From positions 182,960 through 246,959 of the forward strand of contig NZ_VBUT01000012.1 in assembly GCF_005863245.1 (NCBI RefSeq): a stretch of 64,000 bases of DNA, written 5' to 3'. Positions 17,980 through 26,253 of this stretch are shown piece after piece. Both the position numbers and the translations under genes were made by a program. Each line of letters begins with the position of its first letter. The stretch's first letter is position 1. Below the pieces are notes generated by a model. It was given only the letters and a program-made list of their open reading frames with translations. It was not told the DNA's origin and searched no databases. Origin of the DNA: Nocardia cyriacigeorgica. GTDB lineage: Bacteria > Actinomycetota > Actinomycetes > Mycobacteriales > Mycobacteriaceae.

Positions 17980-19140
17980 ATGACCACCCCCGCCGCCCCG
18001 ACCCCCGCCACCACCACCCGGCTGCGCAATGGCGAATTGCGCCGCATGGTCGCCCAGGTGCTCGCCGACAATCCCGCAACCGAATACGGACCGCGCGAAA
18101 TCGCCCACTTGCTGGGCCGTTCATCCGGCGCGGTCGGCAACGCCCTGGAAGCGTTGACCACCGCCGGACACGCCGAACGCACCAACGACAAACCGCGCCG
18201 CTACCGCGCCACCGCCACCGCCCCCACCGCAGCTGCCGGAGCACCCACACCCACCCCGGCCCCCGCGCGGCCCGCCAGCAGCCCCCGCAAGCGGCCCGCC
18301 GCCCCGACCCCACCCCGACCCGCCAGCGCGCCCACCCCGGCCGCCACCGGGCCGGTGACGCGCCCGAACGGGCAGCTCTACCATCCGCGCACGCTGGCGG
18401 GCCGCGCCGATGTGGACGTGTTGCGCACCATGCGCGACAACGAGGTCCCCGTGCTCCTGTACGGGCCGCCCGGCACCGGAAAGACCTCGCTGATCGAGGG
18501 CGCGTTCGGTGACCTGCTGACCGTGCAGGGCGACGGCGACACCACGGTCGCCGATTTCGTGGGCGAATACACCCAAGCCCCGGACGGCACTTTCGTTTTC
18601 GTGCACGGGCCACTGGTCCGCGCGATGCGCGAGGGCCGGGTGCTGTTCGTCGATGACGCCACCCTGATCCCGCCGACCGTGCTCTCGTGCGTCTACCCCG
18701 CGATGGACGGCCGCCGCGAGATCGTCATCAAAGCCAACGGCGGCGAGGTCGTGAAAGCCGCGCCAGGGTTTTTCGTCGTCGCCGGACACAACCCCGGCGT
18801 GCACGGGGCGATCCTGTCCGATGCGCTCGCGTCGCGGTTCGCGTTCCAGGTGCGCGTCGGCAGCGACTACGACCTGGCAACGTCGCTGGGGGTGAACCCG
18901 AAAGCGGTTCGCGTGGCGCGGAATCTGGCCACCCGCCAAACCCGGGGCGAGATCGGGTGGGCACCCCAACTGCGGGAGTTGTTGGCGTTCCAGAAAATCG
19001 CCGACGCCACCGACCCGCACACCGCCGCCGCCAACCTCATCGGCACCGCCCCCGAGGACGACCGCGCCATCGTCGCCGACGTCGTCAAAACCGTGTTCGG
19101 CACCACTCTCGAGCCTCTCGCCCTCGGCACCCGCCGCTAA
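17980..19140 (+). CDS. MoxR-type AAA+ ATPase with N-terminal winged helix
   Basis: A 386-residue protein; AGGAG about 10 bases before the ATG at 17980 fixes the start. Residues about 15-78 form a winged helix (REIAHLLGRSSGAVGNALEALTTAG) nearly identical in pattern to the C-terminal domain of the 31811 gene product. A Pro/Ala linker follows. The AAA+ core has Walker A GPPGTGKT (Lys168) and Walker B LFVDDA (Asp225/226). MoxR ATPases act as chaperones for VWA-domain partners, and one lies 30 bases downstream. The DNA-binding extension is unusual for MoxR and suggests it acts at DNA or controls its own promoter. Confidence 0.85.
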   Translation: MTTPAAPTPATTTRLRNGELRRMVAQVLADNPATEYGPREIAHLLGRSSGAVGNALEALTTAGHAERTNDKPRRYRATATAPTAAAGAPTPTPAPARPASSPRKRPAAPTPPRPASAPTPAATGPVTRPNGQLYHPRTLAGRADVDVLRTMRDNEVPVLLYGPPGTGKTSLIEGAFGDLLTVQGDGDTTVADFVGEYTQAPDGTFVFVHGPLVRAMREGRVLFVDDATLIPPTVLSCVYPAMDGRREIVIKANGGEVVKAAPGFFVVAGHNPGVHGAILSDALASRFAFQVRVGSDYDLATSLGVNPKAVRVARNLATRQTRGEIGWAPQLRELLAFQKIADATDPHTAAANLIGTAPEDDRAIVADVVKTVFGTTLEPLALGTRR

Positions 19141-19170
19141 CCCCCCGCACACCCGAAAGGACCACCCGCC

Positions 19171-20925
19171 ATGACCAGCCCCGTGATCGCCGACCCCGCT
19201 ACCGTCCCGGCCGCGCCGCCCACTACGACCAGCCACGTGATCGCCGACCCCGCCGCCACACCGGCCGCACCGCCCGCTACGACGGCCTGGGAAACGCTGT
19301 CGGCCGCCCTCACCGAGGAGGCCCCGCCGATCGCCGACCGTGACGACCTGGTCGTCACCATCGCCCCCGGCGCGGCCCACGGCCACCCCGCCGTGTTCAT
19401 GCCGCACAGCGCCGCCATCGAAATCGACGGCACCCGCCTCGGTATCGACCCCGCCACCGCGCGCCCGGACCGTCACAGCGACCGCGCCCGCTACGCGGCC
19501 ACCTGGGGCGCGTTCACCCACGAATGCGCCCACGCCCAGCACTCCCGCTGGGAACCACCGGCACTGGCGCACCCGGGCGTGGTGGAGGCCGCCATGCTGT
19601 TGGAAGAATCACGGATCGAGGCCGCCCACATCCGCCGCCGCCCCGACGACCGGCACTGGCTGCGCGCCAGCGCGACCGAGATCGTGATCGGCGACAACGG
19701 CGGCGCGGATGCCATCGCCGCGCTCCCGGCCACCGGCTACGCCGCCGCCCAATCCGCCGCACTCATCCTGGGCCGGGTCGATGGCGGGATCCTCGAACCC
19801 GCCGAATGCGCGCCCGCCGCCGCCGCGATCGAAACCATCCTCGGCACCGACAAACTCGCCGCACTGCGCGCGATCTGGCAGCACGCGCACACCGTCGCCG
19901 ACGACGACGGCGCGACCATGCTCGAACTCGGGCAGCGCTGGCTCGACATCATCGGCCCCGACCCACACGCCGACCCCGACCCCGCCTCGCCGCTGTCGGC
20001 CGCGATCGGGAAGACCATCGGCAACGTCGCCAAAGCCGTTGCCGCTGCCCCGGTCCCGGTCGACCCGGCCGAGGCCGCCGCTACTGCCGCCGCCACCGAA
20101 CGCCGCCGCGCCGCGATCGCTGAACGCACCGCCCGCAAAGTGTTCGGCGACCCCTCCGGCGACCGCACCGCCACGGCCACCACCCGCCGCACCCGCGCCC
20201 CGCACGACGGGGAGCGGGCCGCCGCGCGGGTGCTGGCCCGGGCGTTGTCGGCGGCCAGCCAGCGCGAACGCGCAGTCGTCAAAACCGGGTCGGTGCTGCC
20301 GCCCGGGCGGGTGCGGATGCGGGGCGCGCTCACCCGCCAGGCCCAACGTGCCGCTGGTGCCATCCCGACCGCTGAGATGTTCACCCGCACGGAACGCAAA
20401 ACGGTCCCGACCCCGCCGCTGCGGGTCGGGATCGCTTGCGACATCTCGGGATCGATGACCGACTACGCCGAACCCGTCGCGTCGGCCGCGTGGATCATCG
20501 CCCAGGCCGCCGCCCTGGCCACCATGCCCGCCGACACCGCCACCGTCACCTTCGGCCACAAAGTTGCCCCCGTCACCTACCCCGGCACCGCGCCCACCCA
20601 GGTGACCGAATTCTCCTCCAATGACATGTGGGAGGCCATCGACCAGGCCATCGACGCCCTCGACGGCGCGCTCGGCCTGTCCCGCCCGGAAACCACGCGC
20701 CTTCTCGTCATCATCTCCGACGGCCAATTCCGCACCGACCCCCGCCGCATCGCCCAAAAACGCCTCGACCGCCTGCGCGCCAGCGGCTGCGCCGTGCTGT
20801 GGCTGGCCCCCAACCTCCGCTACAGCGAACCGCTGACCGGTGCCACCGTCCAGGAAATCGCCGACCCCGCCGCCACCGTCCGCGCCATCGCGCGCGCCGT
20901 CACCACTGCCGTGCGCACGGCATAA
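19171..20925 (+). CDS. VWA-domain protein with HExxH metallopeptidase-like region
   Basis: A 584-residue partner of the MoxR ATPase. A Pro/Thr-rich N-terminus is followed by a HECAH motif at residues 117-121, resembling the metallopeptidase-like domain of the DUF2201/VWA family. A middle Ala-rich helical region leads to a C-terminal VWA domain whose MIDAS motif DISGS sits near residue 423, with a later ISDGQF segment. MoxR-VWA pairs assemble or remodel metal-bound protein complexes. The presence of both a putative zinc site and MIDAS suggests regulated proteolysis, which is inference. GAAAGG lies upstream of the start. Confidence 0.8.
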   Translation: MTSPVIADPATVPAAPPTTTSHVIADPAATPAAPPATTAWETLSAALTEEAPPIADRDDLVVTIAPGAAHGHPAVFMPHSAAIEIDGTRLGIDPATARPDRHSDRARYAATWGAFTHECAHAQHSRWEPPALAHPGVVEAAMLLEESRIEAAHIRRRPDDRHWLRASATEIVIGDNGGADAIAALPATGYAAAQSAALILGRVDGGILEPAECAPAAAAIETILGTDKLAALRAIWQHAHTVADDDGATMLELGQRWLDIIGPDPHADPDPASPLSAAIGKTIGNVAKAVAAAPVPVDPAEAAATAAATERRRAAIAERTARKVFGDPSGDRTATATTRRTRAPHDGERAAARVLARALSAASQRERAVVKTGSVLPPGRVRMRGALTRQAQRAAGAIPTAEMFTRTERKTVPTPPLRVGIACDISGSMTDYAEPVASAAWIIAQAAALATMPADTATVTFGHKVAPVTYPGTAPTQVTEFSSNDMWEAIDQAIDALDGALGLSRPETTRLLVIISDGQFRTDPRRIAQKRLDRLRASGCAVLWLAPNLRYSEPLTGATVQEIADPAATVRAIARAVTTAVRTA

Positions 20926-20935
20926 CCGACCAGCC

Positions 20936-20966
20936 CCGGGGCGGGCCGCACCCGGCCCGCCTCCGG
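20936..20966 (+). terminator. Hairpin after the VWA gene
   Basis: GGCGGGCC (20940-20947) pairs with GGCCCGCC (20954-20961) around a 6-base loop, and CCGG flanks extend it with one bulge. It begins about 10 bases after the VWA stop codon and is GC-rich without a T-tract. A similar hairpin follows the duplicated fragment at 21394. Confidence 0.55.
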
Positions 20967-21014
20967 GCGGAAGCAACCCGCCCGCAATCGAACCCGCGAC
21001 GAAGGAGACCCACA

Positions 21015-21278
21015 TTGCGCACGCCCGGCTCACGTGACCGCATCCGCACCACCCCCACAGCAGCGGTTACGCCCGGTCCGCAGCCACCCACCGAATCCGA
21101 CAGCGAGACCTTGATCGGCTCGACCACCCGGCCGATCTGGTTCCACGGCATACAGCTACCGACCGGAACCTTGGTCCGCATTGTCCGATTCCGCCGCGAC
21201 GGCACCGCCGAGATCATGCGAACCGACGTGTTCGGCCAATCCAAGCGTGTCGCAACTGATGCCCTCGAATGCCCATAG
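21015..21278 (+). CDS. Small protein with MRTPxxxDRI start (DUF4314-neighbour type)
   Basis: An 87-residue protein starting at TTG 21015 with GAAGGAGA 7 bases upstream. The beginning RTPGSRDRI parallels RTPRPGDRI of the DUF4314 gene at 21456, and both genes follow a hairpin and a similar ribosome-site region, so they look like a divergent tandem pair. The remainder (RPIWFHGIQLPTGTLVRIVRF) is a short beta-rich domain. Function unknown; existence is supported by the ribosome site and the duplicated context. Confidence 0.55.
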   Translation: MRTPGSRDRIRTTPTAAVTPGPQPPTESDSETLIGSTTRPIWFHGIQLPTGTLVRIVRFRRDGTAEIMRTDVFGQSKRVATDALECP

Positions 21279-21322
21279 CGCACCAACCGAACGGCTGATT
21301 TCGCCCCGCCCCGCCGCAACTC

Positions 21323-21383
21323 TCAACAACGCCTCGACAGCCTGCGCGCCAGCGGCTGCGCCACTACCACCGCCCGCACCGCA
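21323..21383 (+). pseudogene. Degenerate copy of the 3' end of the VWA gene
   Basis: A stretch around 21330-21362 matches 20761-20793 in the VWA gene almost exactly (CGCCTCGAC.GCCTGCGCGC...). It then jumps to a CGCACCGCATAAC end like the VWA stop region, so the middle of that gene is deleted. It has no start of its own. It marks a local duplication that produced the two small downstream genes. Confidence 0.6.
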
Positions 21384-21393
21384 TAACGACCAG

Positions 21394-21428
21394 CCCCGGT
21401 GGCGGGCTGTACCGGCCCACCACCGGGG
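21394..21428 (+). terminator. Hairpin after the VWA fragment
   Basis: CCCCGGTGG pairs with CCACCGGGG and the inner GGGC pairs with GCCC around a short loop, with one mismatch. It is the counterpart of the hairpin after the intact VWA gene and precedes the DUF4314 gene by 27 bases. Confidence 0.5.
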
Positions 21429-21455
21429 ACGACAGCAAACCCGAAGGAGAACACA

Positions 21456-21914
21456 ATGCGCACGCCCCGCCCTGGTGACCGCATCCTCATCACCGGCATC
21501 ATGGCCGACGACCCCGCCCCCCTGCCGATCGGTGCCACCGGCACCGTTACCGGCACCGGCCCTGGCCAAATCTACGTCGACTGGGACAACGGCCGGAGCC
21601 TGATCCTGCTCAACACCGACCCCTACCGGATCATCCCGACGACGCAGGCGGACGACAACGCCCACCGCGCCACTGTGCCCGCGCACGCGTTACGCGGTGG
21701 CCAACGCCTCGACACCGGCAAATACGTCCACACGGTATCGGCCAGCGTCGGCGGCCTCGTGGACATCACCTTCAGCGACGGCACCGCATGGTGCTCGGTC
21801 CCTGAGGACCACCCGATCACCCTGTGGCACGGAGGGCCCAGCAGACGGGCCTACCCGTTCGCCGCCCTGCCCGCCGACGAACACCTGCGCCACTGCCCCA
21901 AGCAGCAGCATTAG
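21456..21914 (+). CDS. DUF4314-domain protein
   Basis: A 152-residue protein with GAAGGAGA before the ATG. Residues about 1-65 match DUF4314 (GDRILITGIMADDPAPLPIGATGTV ... YVDWDNGRSL), a small SH3-like beta domain common on actinobacterial mobile elements. The second half is a different region ending in a His/Gln-rich tail, with one TAWCSVPEDHP segment. Its N-terminus parallels that of the 21015 product. Function unknown. Confidence 0.75.
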   Translation: MRTPRPGDRILITGIMADDPAPLPIGATGTVTGTGPGQIYVDWDNGRSLILLNTDPYRIIPTTQADDNAHRATVPAHALRGGQRLDTGKYVHTVSASVGGLVDITFSDGTAWCSVPEDHPITLWHGGPSRRAYPFAALPADEHLRHCPKQQH

Positions 21915-22199
21915 ACCACGAACGAGCTGCCCCAGCGTTGCCGCTGCATGCGGTAGCCAGCGCTACCTGGTTGCCCCGGGCGTGAATTCGCGTCGGGGCA
22001 ACGGGTTCAGTTCGCAAAGTGTTACCGCGTGTCCGCGTGACCTCGACCGGCCCGATCTCAACGTCCCCGCACACGCGGGCACCAATGAGTCGGCTACACC
22101 CTGGACTGCCTATTCGGCCATTCGAGAGCCTGCTGGCGGGTCCGCGCGGCACAGAGCTCGTTCGATCTTGCCGCCATCACGTCGAGCGCACGGCGACTA

Positions 22200-22556
22200 T
22201 CACGCAGACGCTGGCGGTTCCCAGTCGATGTCGAGCCACTCAGCTCGCGGGTCGTCCTCGCTCGTCTTCGCGAAGTACGACGGGTGATGCAGCTGGTGTG
22301 GGCACTCGTCGTTCCGTCGGGCGTCCAACAGCCGCCCGTACTCGTCTTCTAAGTCGGTCCGAGTCGCGAGCCTAGACGGCCAGAACAGCGATTCTCGCTC
22401 GTTGGGCGGACAAACCTTGCATGGAAGATACAGATTCTGCGGCTGCCACCGCACCCAGCGTGCCATGGGTCGCATCGTACTGCCCTCCGAAAAGCCTGCT
22501 GCGACTTGACGAAACCGATAGGAAGGCCGGCGCGGCGGCTGACTTCGGACGCTCAT
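22200..22556 (-). CDS. Small hypothetical protein coupled to the cutinase gene
   Basis: A 118-residue basic protein whose ATG overlaps the stop of the cutinase gene (ATGA), supporting translation. It contains CKVCPP, one further Cys/His pair (ECPHQLHHP) and many Trp residues (RWVRWQPQNLY, DIDWEPP), so it might bind a metal. There is no signal peptide. I do not recognise a family. Confidence 0.55.
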   Translation of the reverse strand: MSVRSQPPRRPSYRFRQVAAGFSEGSTMRPMARWVRWQPQNLYLPCKVCPPNERESLFWPSRLATRTDLEDEYGRLLDARRNDECPHQLHHPSYFAKTSEDDPRAEWLDIDWEPPASA

Positions 22557-23974
22557 CGGACGGAGTCGATGCGGGTCGTGATCCAGTCGAGGACGCGGCT
22601 GACAGCGTTGTCGTAGCCGAGCTGGTGGACGCCGGAGGAGTAGAACTCGGCGGCAGCGGTCGACTCATGGGCCCGGCCGGCGAGATCCTTACCGGTCGTG
22701 GGGCCTGGAGCGGGGGTGATTTGGGTTGCCAGATCGCTGATGCGGTTGGCACCGGTGCCAGTGAGTGCCGAGGCCGCGGCCGTAGCGAGGTCGGCGGCGA
22801 CGGGTGCGAGCCCGGTGAGTTCGATACCGGCGTTGATCGGGTCGCCGGTGGCGAGTTTCTGGGCGGCGCGCCAGGCGATGTCCTGGGCGGCGCCGACCGC
22901 GCGTGCGAGTCGTGTGATGTCGAGGCGGGCGAGGACGTCCACGATCTGGGCGGCGATGCTGGTCCAGCCGCTGGGGTCGATCGGCGCGGCCATGGACAGG
23001 GCGCGAGCCGCCAGGTGCAGGTCGACCTGGTCGGCCATGCGGATCAGCGGGTGGAAGGCGTTGTTCAGCTCGCCGCTGATGCGGTGGGCGCCGGGGATAT
23101 CGCCGGCGACGAGTCGCTGCGGCAACTGGATGAGGCCGTCGACGATGGCGGGTATGTTCGCGGCGAATTCGGCGAGGCCACTGAGGACGATGAACACCTG
23201 CCGGGTCACCGAGGCCGGATCGAGGCCACCGCGGGTTTCGGTCGCGAAGGTGTCGATGATGCCTCGCAGGGCAGGGTTTCCGGTGAAAGCGCGACCGAGG
23301 GCGGCAAAGGTCGGCGTGTCGGTGGGCGAGGTCGCGCAGTACAGGTCGCCGGTCGCGCACACGGTGCGGACCCGGTCGGCGAGGGCGCCGAAGTCCTCGC
23401 GGGGGCCTGCGACGCCTTGCCCGGTGACCGGGTCTCCTAGTTGCGGGGTGTCGGGGTCGCGGCGGGGGTCGGCGATCAGTCCGACGGCGAGGACTCGGGA
23501 TGCGGGTAGCGGGCCCCGGCCCTGGCCGATGGAGGCGGTGACGGTGCCGACGATGTCGGCGCCTTGGGAGTATCCGGCCATGACGACCTGGGTGCTGTCG
23601 CACAGGTCGGTGAGTGCCTGGGTCAGGGCGGTCGCACCGCCGGCCGCGGAGACCGGGTAGGGCACCGCGAGCGCGGGATAGGGCAGGTAGCGGATGTCGA
23701 TGTCAGCGCCGTAGCGGGCGCGCAATCCCTCGCCGATGGGACTCAGCAGCCCGGCGGACCGGGCGGGGTCGGCGAGGGGGTTGGTCTCGCCGGTGCCGGG
23801 TGCCAGCACGGCGGTGAACGGCGGGCACGGCGCGGTAGGTGCGGCGGCGGCGGTCCCGCTGGTGGCGATCGTCGCCGCGGTGACGGCGGTGGCAACGGTC
23901 AGCGTCCCCGCCATCAATCGCGCGAGCAGCGCGTGGTGACTCACCCATGTTCGGGCGCGGGATCCATTGAGCAT
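22553..23974 (-). CDS. Cutinase-family serine esterase
   Basis: A 473-residue secreted protein; the ATG at 23974 has CAGGAG with good spacing, while the frame opens further upstream. A signal peptide with an AxA end (SGTAAAAP) is at about residues 25-45. The nucleophile elbow AGYSQGAD and the second signature CATGDLYC match the cutinase family and the protein at 7550 (the DFGALADRVRTVC stretch parallels GYGALVGRVADIC there). The C-terminal 230 residues are an Ala-rich helical extension absent from minimal cutinases. It probably acts on extracellular esters. Confidence 0.85.
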   Translation of the reverse strand: MLNGSRARTWVSHHALLARLMAGTLTVATAVTAATIATSGTAAAAPTAPCPPFTAVLAPGTGETNPLADPARSAGLLSPIGEGLRARYGADIDIRYLPYPALAVPYPVSAAGGATALTQALTDLCDSTQVVMAGYSQGADIVGTVTASIGQGRGPLPASRVLAVGLIADPRRDPDTPQLGDPVTGQGVAGPREDFGALADRVRTVCATGDLYCATSPTDTPTFAALGRAFTGNPALRGIIDTFATETRGGLDPASVTRQVFIVLSGLAEFAANIPAIVDGLIQLPQRLVAGDIPGAHRISGELNNAFHPLIRMADQVDLHLAARALSMAAPIDPSGWTSIAAQIVDVLARLDITRLARAVGAAQDIAWRAAQKLATGDPINAGIELTGLAPVAADLATAAASALTGTGANRISDLATQITPAPGPTTGKDLAGRAHESTAAAEFYSSGVHQLGYDNAVSRVLDWITTRIDSVR

Positions 23975-24352
23975 TGGCGCTCCTGTCGCAGATCGAGTCC
24001 CAGGTGCGAGGTTGCACCTGCACAAAGGGGACTCCAGATAACGGCGCGCTTTTCAACGATTGGACGTGTTGGACACACGAATACGGATTCCTGATCGCGA
24101 CATCGATACCACCAAGACGGTGCCGACCTTGCTGCATGCCTGGGCGAAGTGCAGCGTCGGCCCGCCGATCGCTTGGTCGGATCTACACCGCTGTCCGCCG
24201 GCTATGGCTGAGTCGGCCGACGACGATCACCCGCGGTGCAAAAGAGTCCGCACGCATCGTTGACATCCGCTGGGGAAGAGTTGTGGGTGTCGGGCCCTCG
24301 CCAGGTAATGCGCGGCGGCACTGTCAACTCCTTGACGCCGCGATCCTTGGTG
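23975..24352. other. Intergenic region between cutinase and RiPP-like locus
   Basis: About 380 bases. It holds the cutinase promoter and the 3' end of the MFS transcript. No gene with a ribosome site is seen on either strand, and I find no strong hairpin. Confidence 0.35.
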
Positions 24353-25630
24353 CTATCGGTCTTTGTCGCGGAATGCCTCGCGAGATTCGTCATCTGACTC
24401 CGGGCTTGTCGAGTCGTTGATCGCCGGTGTGTGCCGTGGGTCGGCCAGTCTCGCGACACCGCGTACCGGAAGCACTGCCGCAATCGAGACCACCAAGATC
24501 ACCGCCGCGACCCAAGCCACAGGTTCGGGCCCCATCAATGGAATTGTGGCTGCGGCCAAGAGCAAGCCGACCGGGCTGAGTGCAGAATTCGCCAACGCGT
24601 CGATGGACAGCACACGGCCCAGCAGATCGGGGGGTGTGCCCGTCTGCAGCGCGGAAATCCACAGCACGCCAAACAGGGACAGCCCGATTCCCGCGACCGC
24701 ACTGGCTGGAATGATCGCCCAGGCGGGGGCGACCATCGCGACCGCGGCGACCTGGGGAAGTTGGGCAGACAGCGCGAGCATTCCCCACAGGCCGGGTCGT
24801 GTGGTCTGGACCGCGCCGCCCCACGCTGAACCTACGAAAGCGCCCAATGCTTCGGCGGCAACGATCATGCCGACCAGCCGGCCGTCCCATTCCTCGGCGT
24901 AGAGCATGGGTATGAGCACCGAGAGCGGACCCATAACTAATGCGATCTGCACAGCGCCTTGCAGCAGGATGGCGAGCTGCCAGCGCTGCGTCAGCACATA
25001 CCGTGCTCCGCCGATAGCCTCGTCGAGGAACGACGATTCGTCGTCGGTCCGTGCGGGGGCGGAATCAGCGACACCGAGCAGTGTGAGGACGCTGACGGTG
25101 AAGGCGGCGACGTTCGCGACGAGGGCGAGTTCGGCGCCGGCCGAGGCGACCGCGATGCCGCCGACCGCGGCGCCGACGATTGCCGCGAGCCGGTTCGACA
25201 TCGACCGCAGGGCGTTCGCCGGACGCACTTGATCTGCGGGCACCAGGGAGGGGATGAGGGCTCCGTACGCGGGCCGGTAGATGCCGCCGCCGATACCCAT
25301 GCACAGAGACAGAGCGGCCAGTACCACCAGCGGCGCGTCGACTCCCAACGTCAGAATCGAGATGACCGCGATTGCCCGGATGAGGTCGGAGACGATGATC
25401 ACCCGGGTGCGTCGGAATTTGTCGATCAGGCCACTGCCGATCAGCAGCGAGACCACACCGCCAGTCGCGACGCACGCAAGTACGATGCCAATCGCCTGTA
25501 CCCCGTCCTCGCGCCGGGCCAGGAACAGCGTAATGACCACGGCGAACATTGCGTCGCCGACCATGTTGACCAGTTGGCCTGCCCACACGCGCCGGAAAAC
25601 GGGGAACCGCAGAACCTCCAGGACGCTCAC
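24353..25630 (-). CDS. MFS transporter, putative peptide/natural product exporter
   Basis: A 425-residue protein with about 12 hydrophobic segments and the loop motif DKFRRTR after helix 2 typical of the major facilitator superfamily. It resembles MFS_3 members such as siderophore and small-molecule exporters (start LRFPVFRRVWAGQLVNMVGDAMF). The C-terminal tail is charged. It is the last gene of the putative peptide operon, its start overlapping the kinase stop (ATGA). This position suits export of, or immunity to, the matured peptide product. Confidence 0.85.
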   Translation of the reverse strand: MSVLEVLRFPVFRRVWAGQLVNMVGDAMFAVVITLFLARREDGVQAIGIVLACVATGGVVSLLIGSGLIDKFRRTRVIIVSDLIRAIAVISILTLGVDAPLVVLAALSLCMGIGGGIYRPAYGALIPSLVPADQVRPANALRSMSNRLAAIVGAAVGGIAVASAGAELALVANVAAFTVSVLTLLGVADSAPARTDDESSFLDEAIGGARYVLTQRWQLAILLQGAVQIALVMGPLSVLIPMLYAEEWDGRLVGMIVAAEALGAFVGSAWGGAVQTTRPGLWGMLALSAQLPQVAAVAMVAPAWAIIPASAVAGIGLSLFGVLWISALQTGTPPDLLGRVLSIDALANSALSPVGLLLAAATIPLMGPEPVAWVAAVILVVSIAAVLPVRGVARLADPRHTPAINDSTSPESDDESREAFRDKDR

Positions 25631-26253
25631 GCGCTCTCACCACCCTTTGTTGAACAGCTCGCATGTCGGCGGAGGATTCGCTCACCCAGCGATCCGGCAA
25701 GCGAATCGGTGTCAGCACCATCGGCCATGACGACCCTGTGTGTGTCGCCGTGCGTGATCAAGGCCCCCGCGTCCTCCAATCGCGACAACAGATTCCGGCC
25801 GCCGCGATTGGTCCACTCTTCCACATGCGGATCGTCAGTCCGATTCCGCAGCCGCCGCACTAGCGCGTCCACGACCGCGTCCCGCTTGTCGTTCGCTGCC
25901 GTGGCGATCACGACAGAATCGATCCTTGCGAGCGCCTGGTTCAGTCGCGTCCGATACTCGTCGGTGTGCTGGAGGGCGAGCCCACCACTGCAGTCGATGA
26001 CACCTTGGGACAGGTGTTCGAGGACTTCCTCGAGCACGAACAGCTCGAACTTGCTGTCATAGCGATGTAGTGCTTCAGCTCCGGATTCGTCGAAGATCCG
26101 ATCTGCTCGCGCCGTTGAGTAGCCCCACCTTCGGCCGCGATCCTGACGGATCTCGTCGAGGCAGACGAGGCGCATCGAGAGGTGGCGTGCCAGGCTCCAG
26201 GCGAGAGTGCTCTTGCCGGAGCCTGGCGCACCCAGAATCGCGACGACAGTCAT
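25627..26253 (-). CDS. P-loop kinase-like ATPase of the peptide locus
   Basis: A 208-residue protein with Walker A GAPGSGKST (residues 8-16) at the very N-terminus and the overall size of small-molecule kinases of the shikimate/adenylate kinase class. A following region (CLDEIRQDRGRRWG) resembles the substrate-binding lid area. The operon is coupled at both ends (ATGA with the MBL gene before and the MFS gene after). It might phosphorylate the peptide, a tailoring intermediate or a self-resistance target; none of these is shown. Confidence 0.75.
   Translation of the reverse strand: MTVVAILGAPGSGKSTLAWSLARHLSMRLVCLDEIRQDRGRRWGYSTARADRIFDESGAEALHRYDSKFELFVLEEVLEHLSQGVIDCSGGLALQHTDEYRTRLNQALARIDSVVIATAANDKRDAVVDALVRRLRNRTDDPHVEEWTNRGGRNLLSRLEDAGALITHGDTHRVVMADGADTDSLAGSLGERILRRHASCSTKGGESA

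Noticed and set aside
18121..19572. 483-residue minus-strand frame across the MoxR gene
   Set aside because: Gly/Arg-rich nonsense composition opposite a MoxR ATPase with intact Walker motifs.
19609..21033. 474-residue minus-strand frame across the VWA gene
   Set aside because: Gly-rich shadow frame opposite a protein with clear MIDAS and HExxH motifs.
24959..26062. 367-residue plus-strand frame across the MFS and kinase genes
   Set aside because: Runs antisense to two motif-bearing genes; composition is unlike a real protein.
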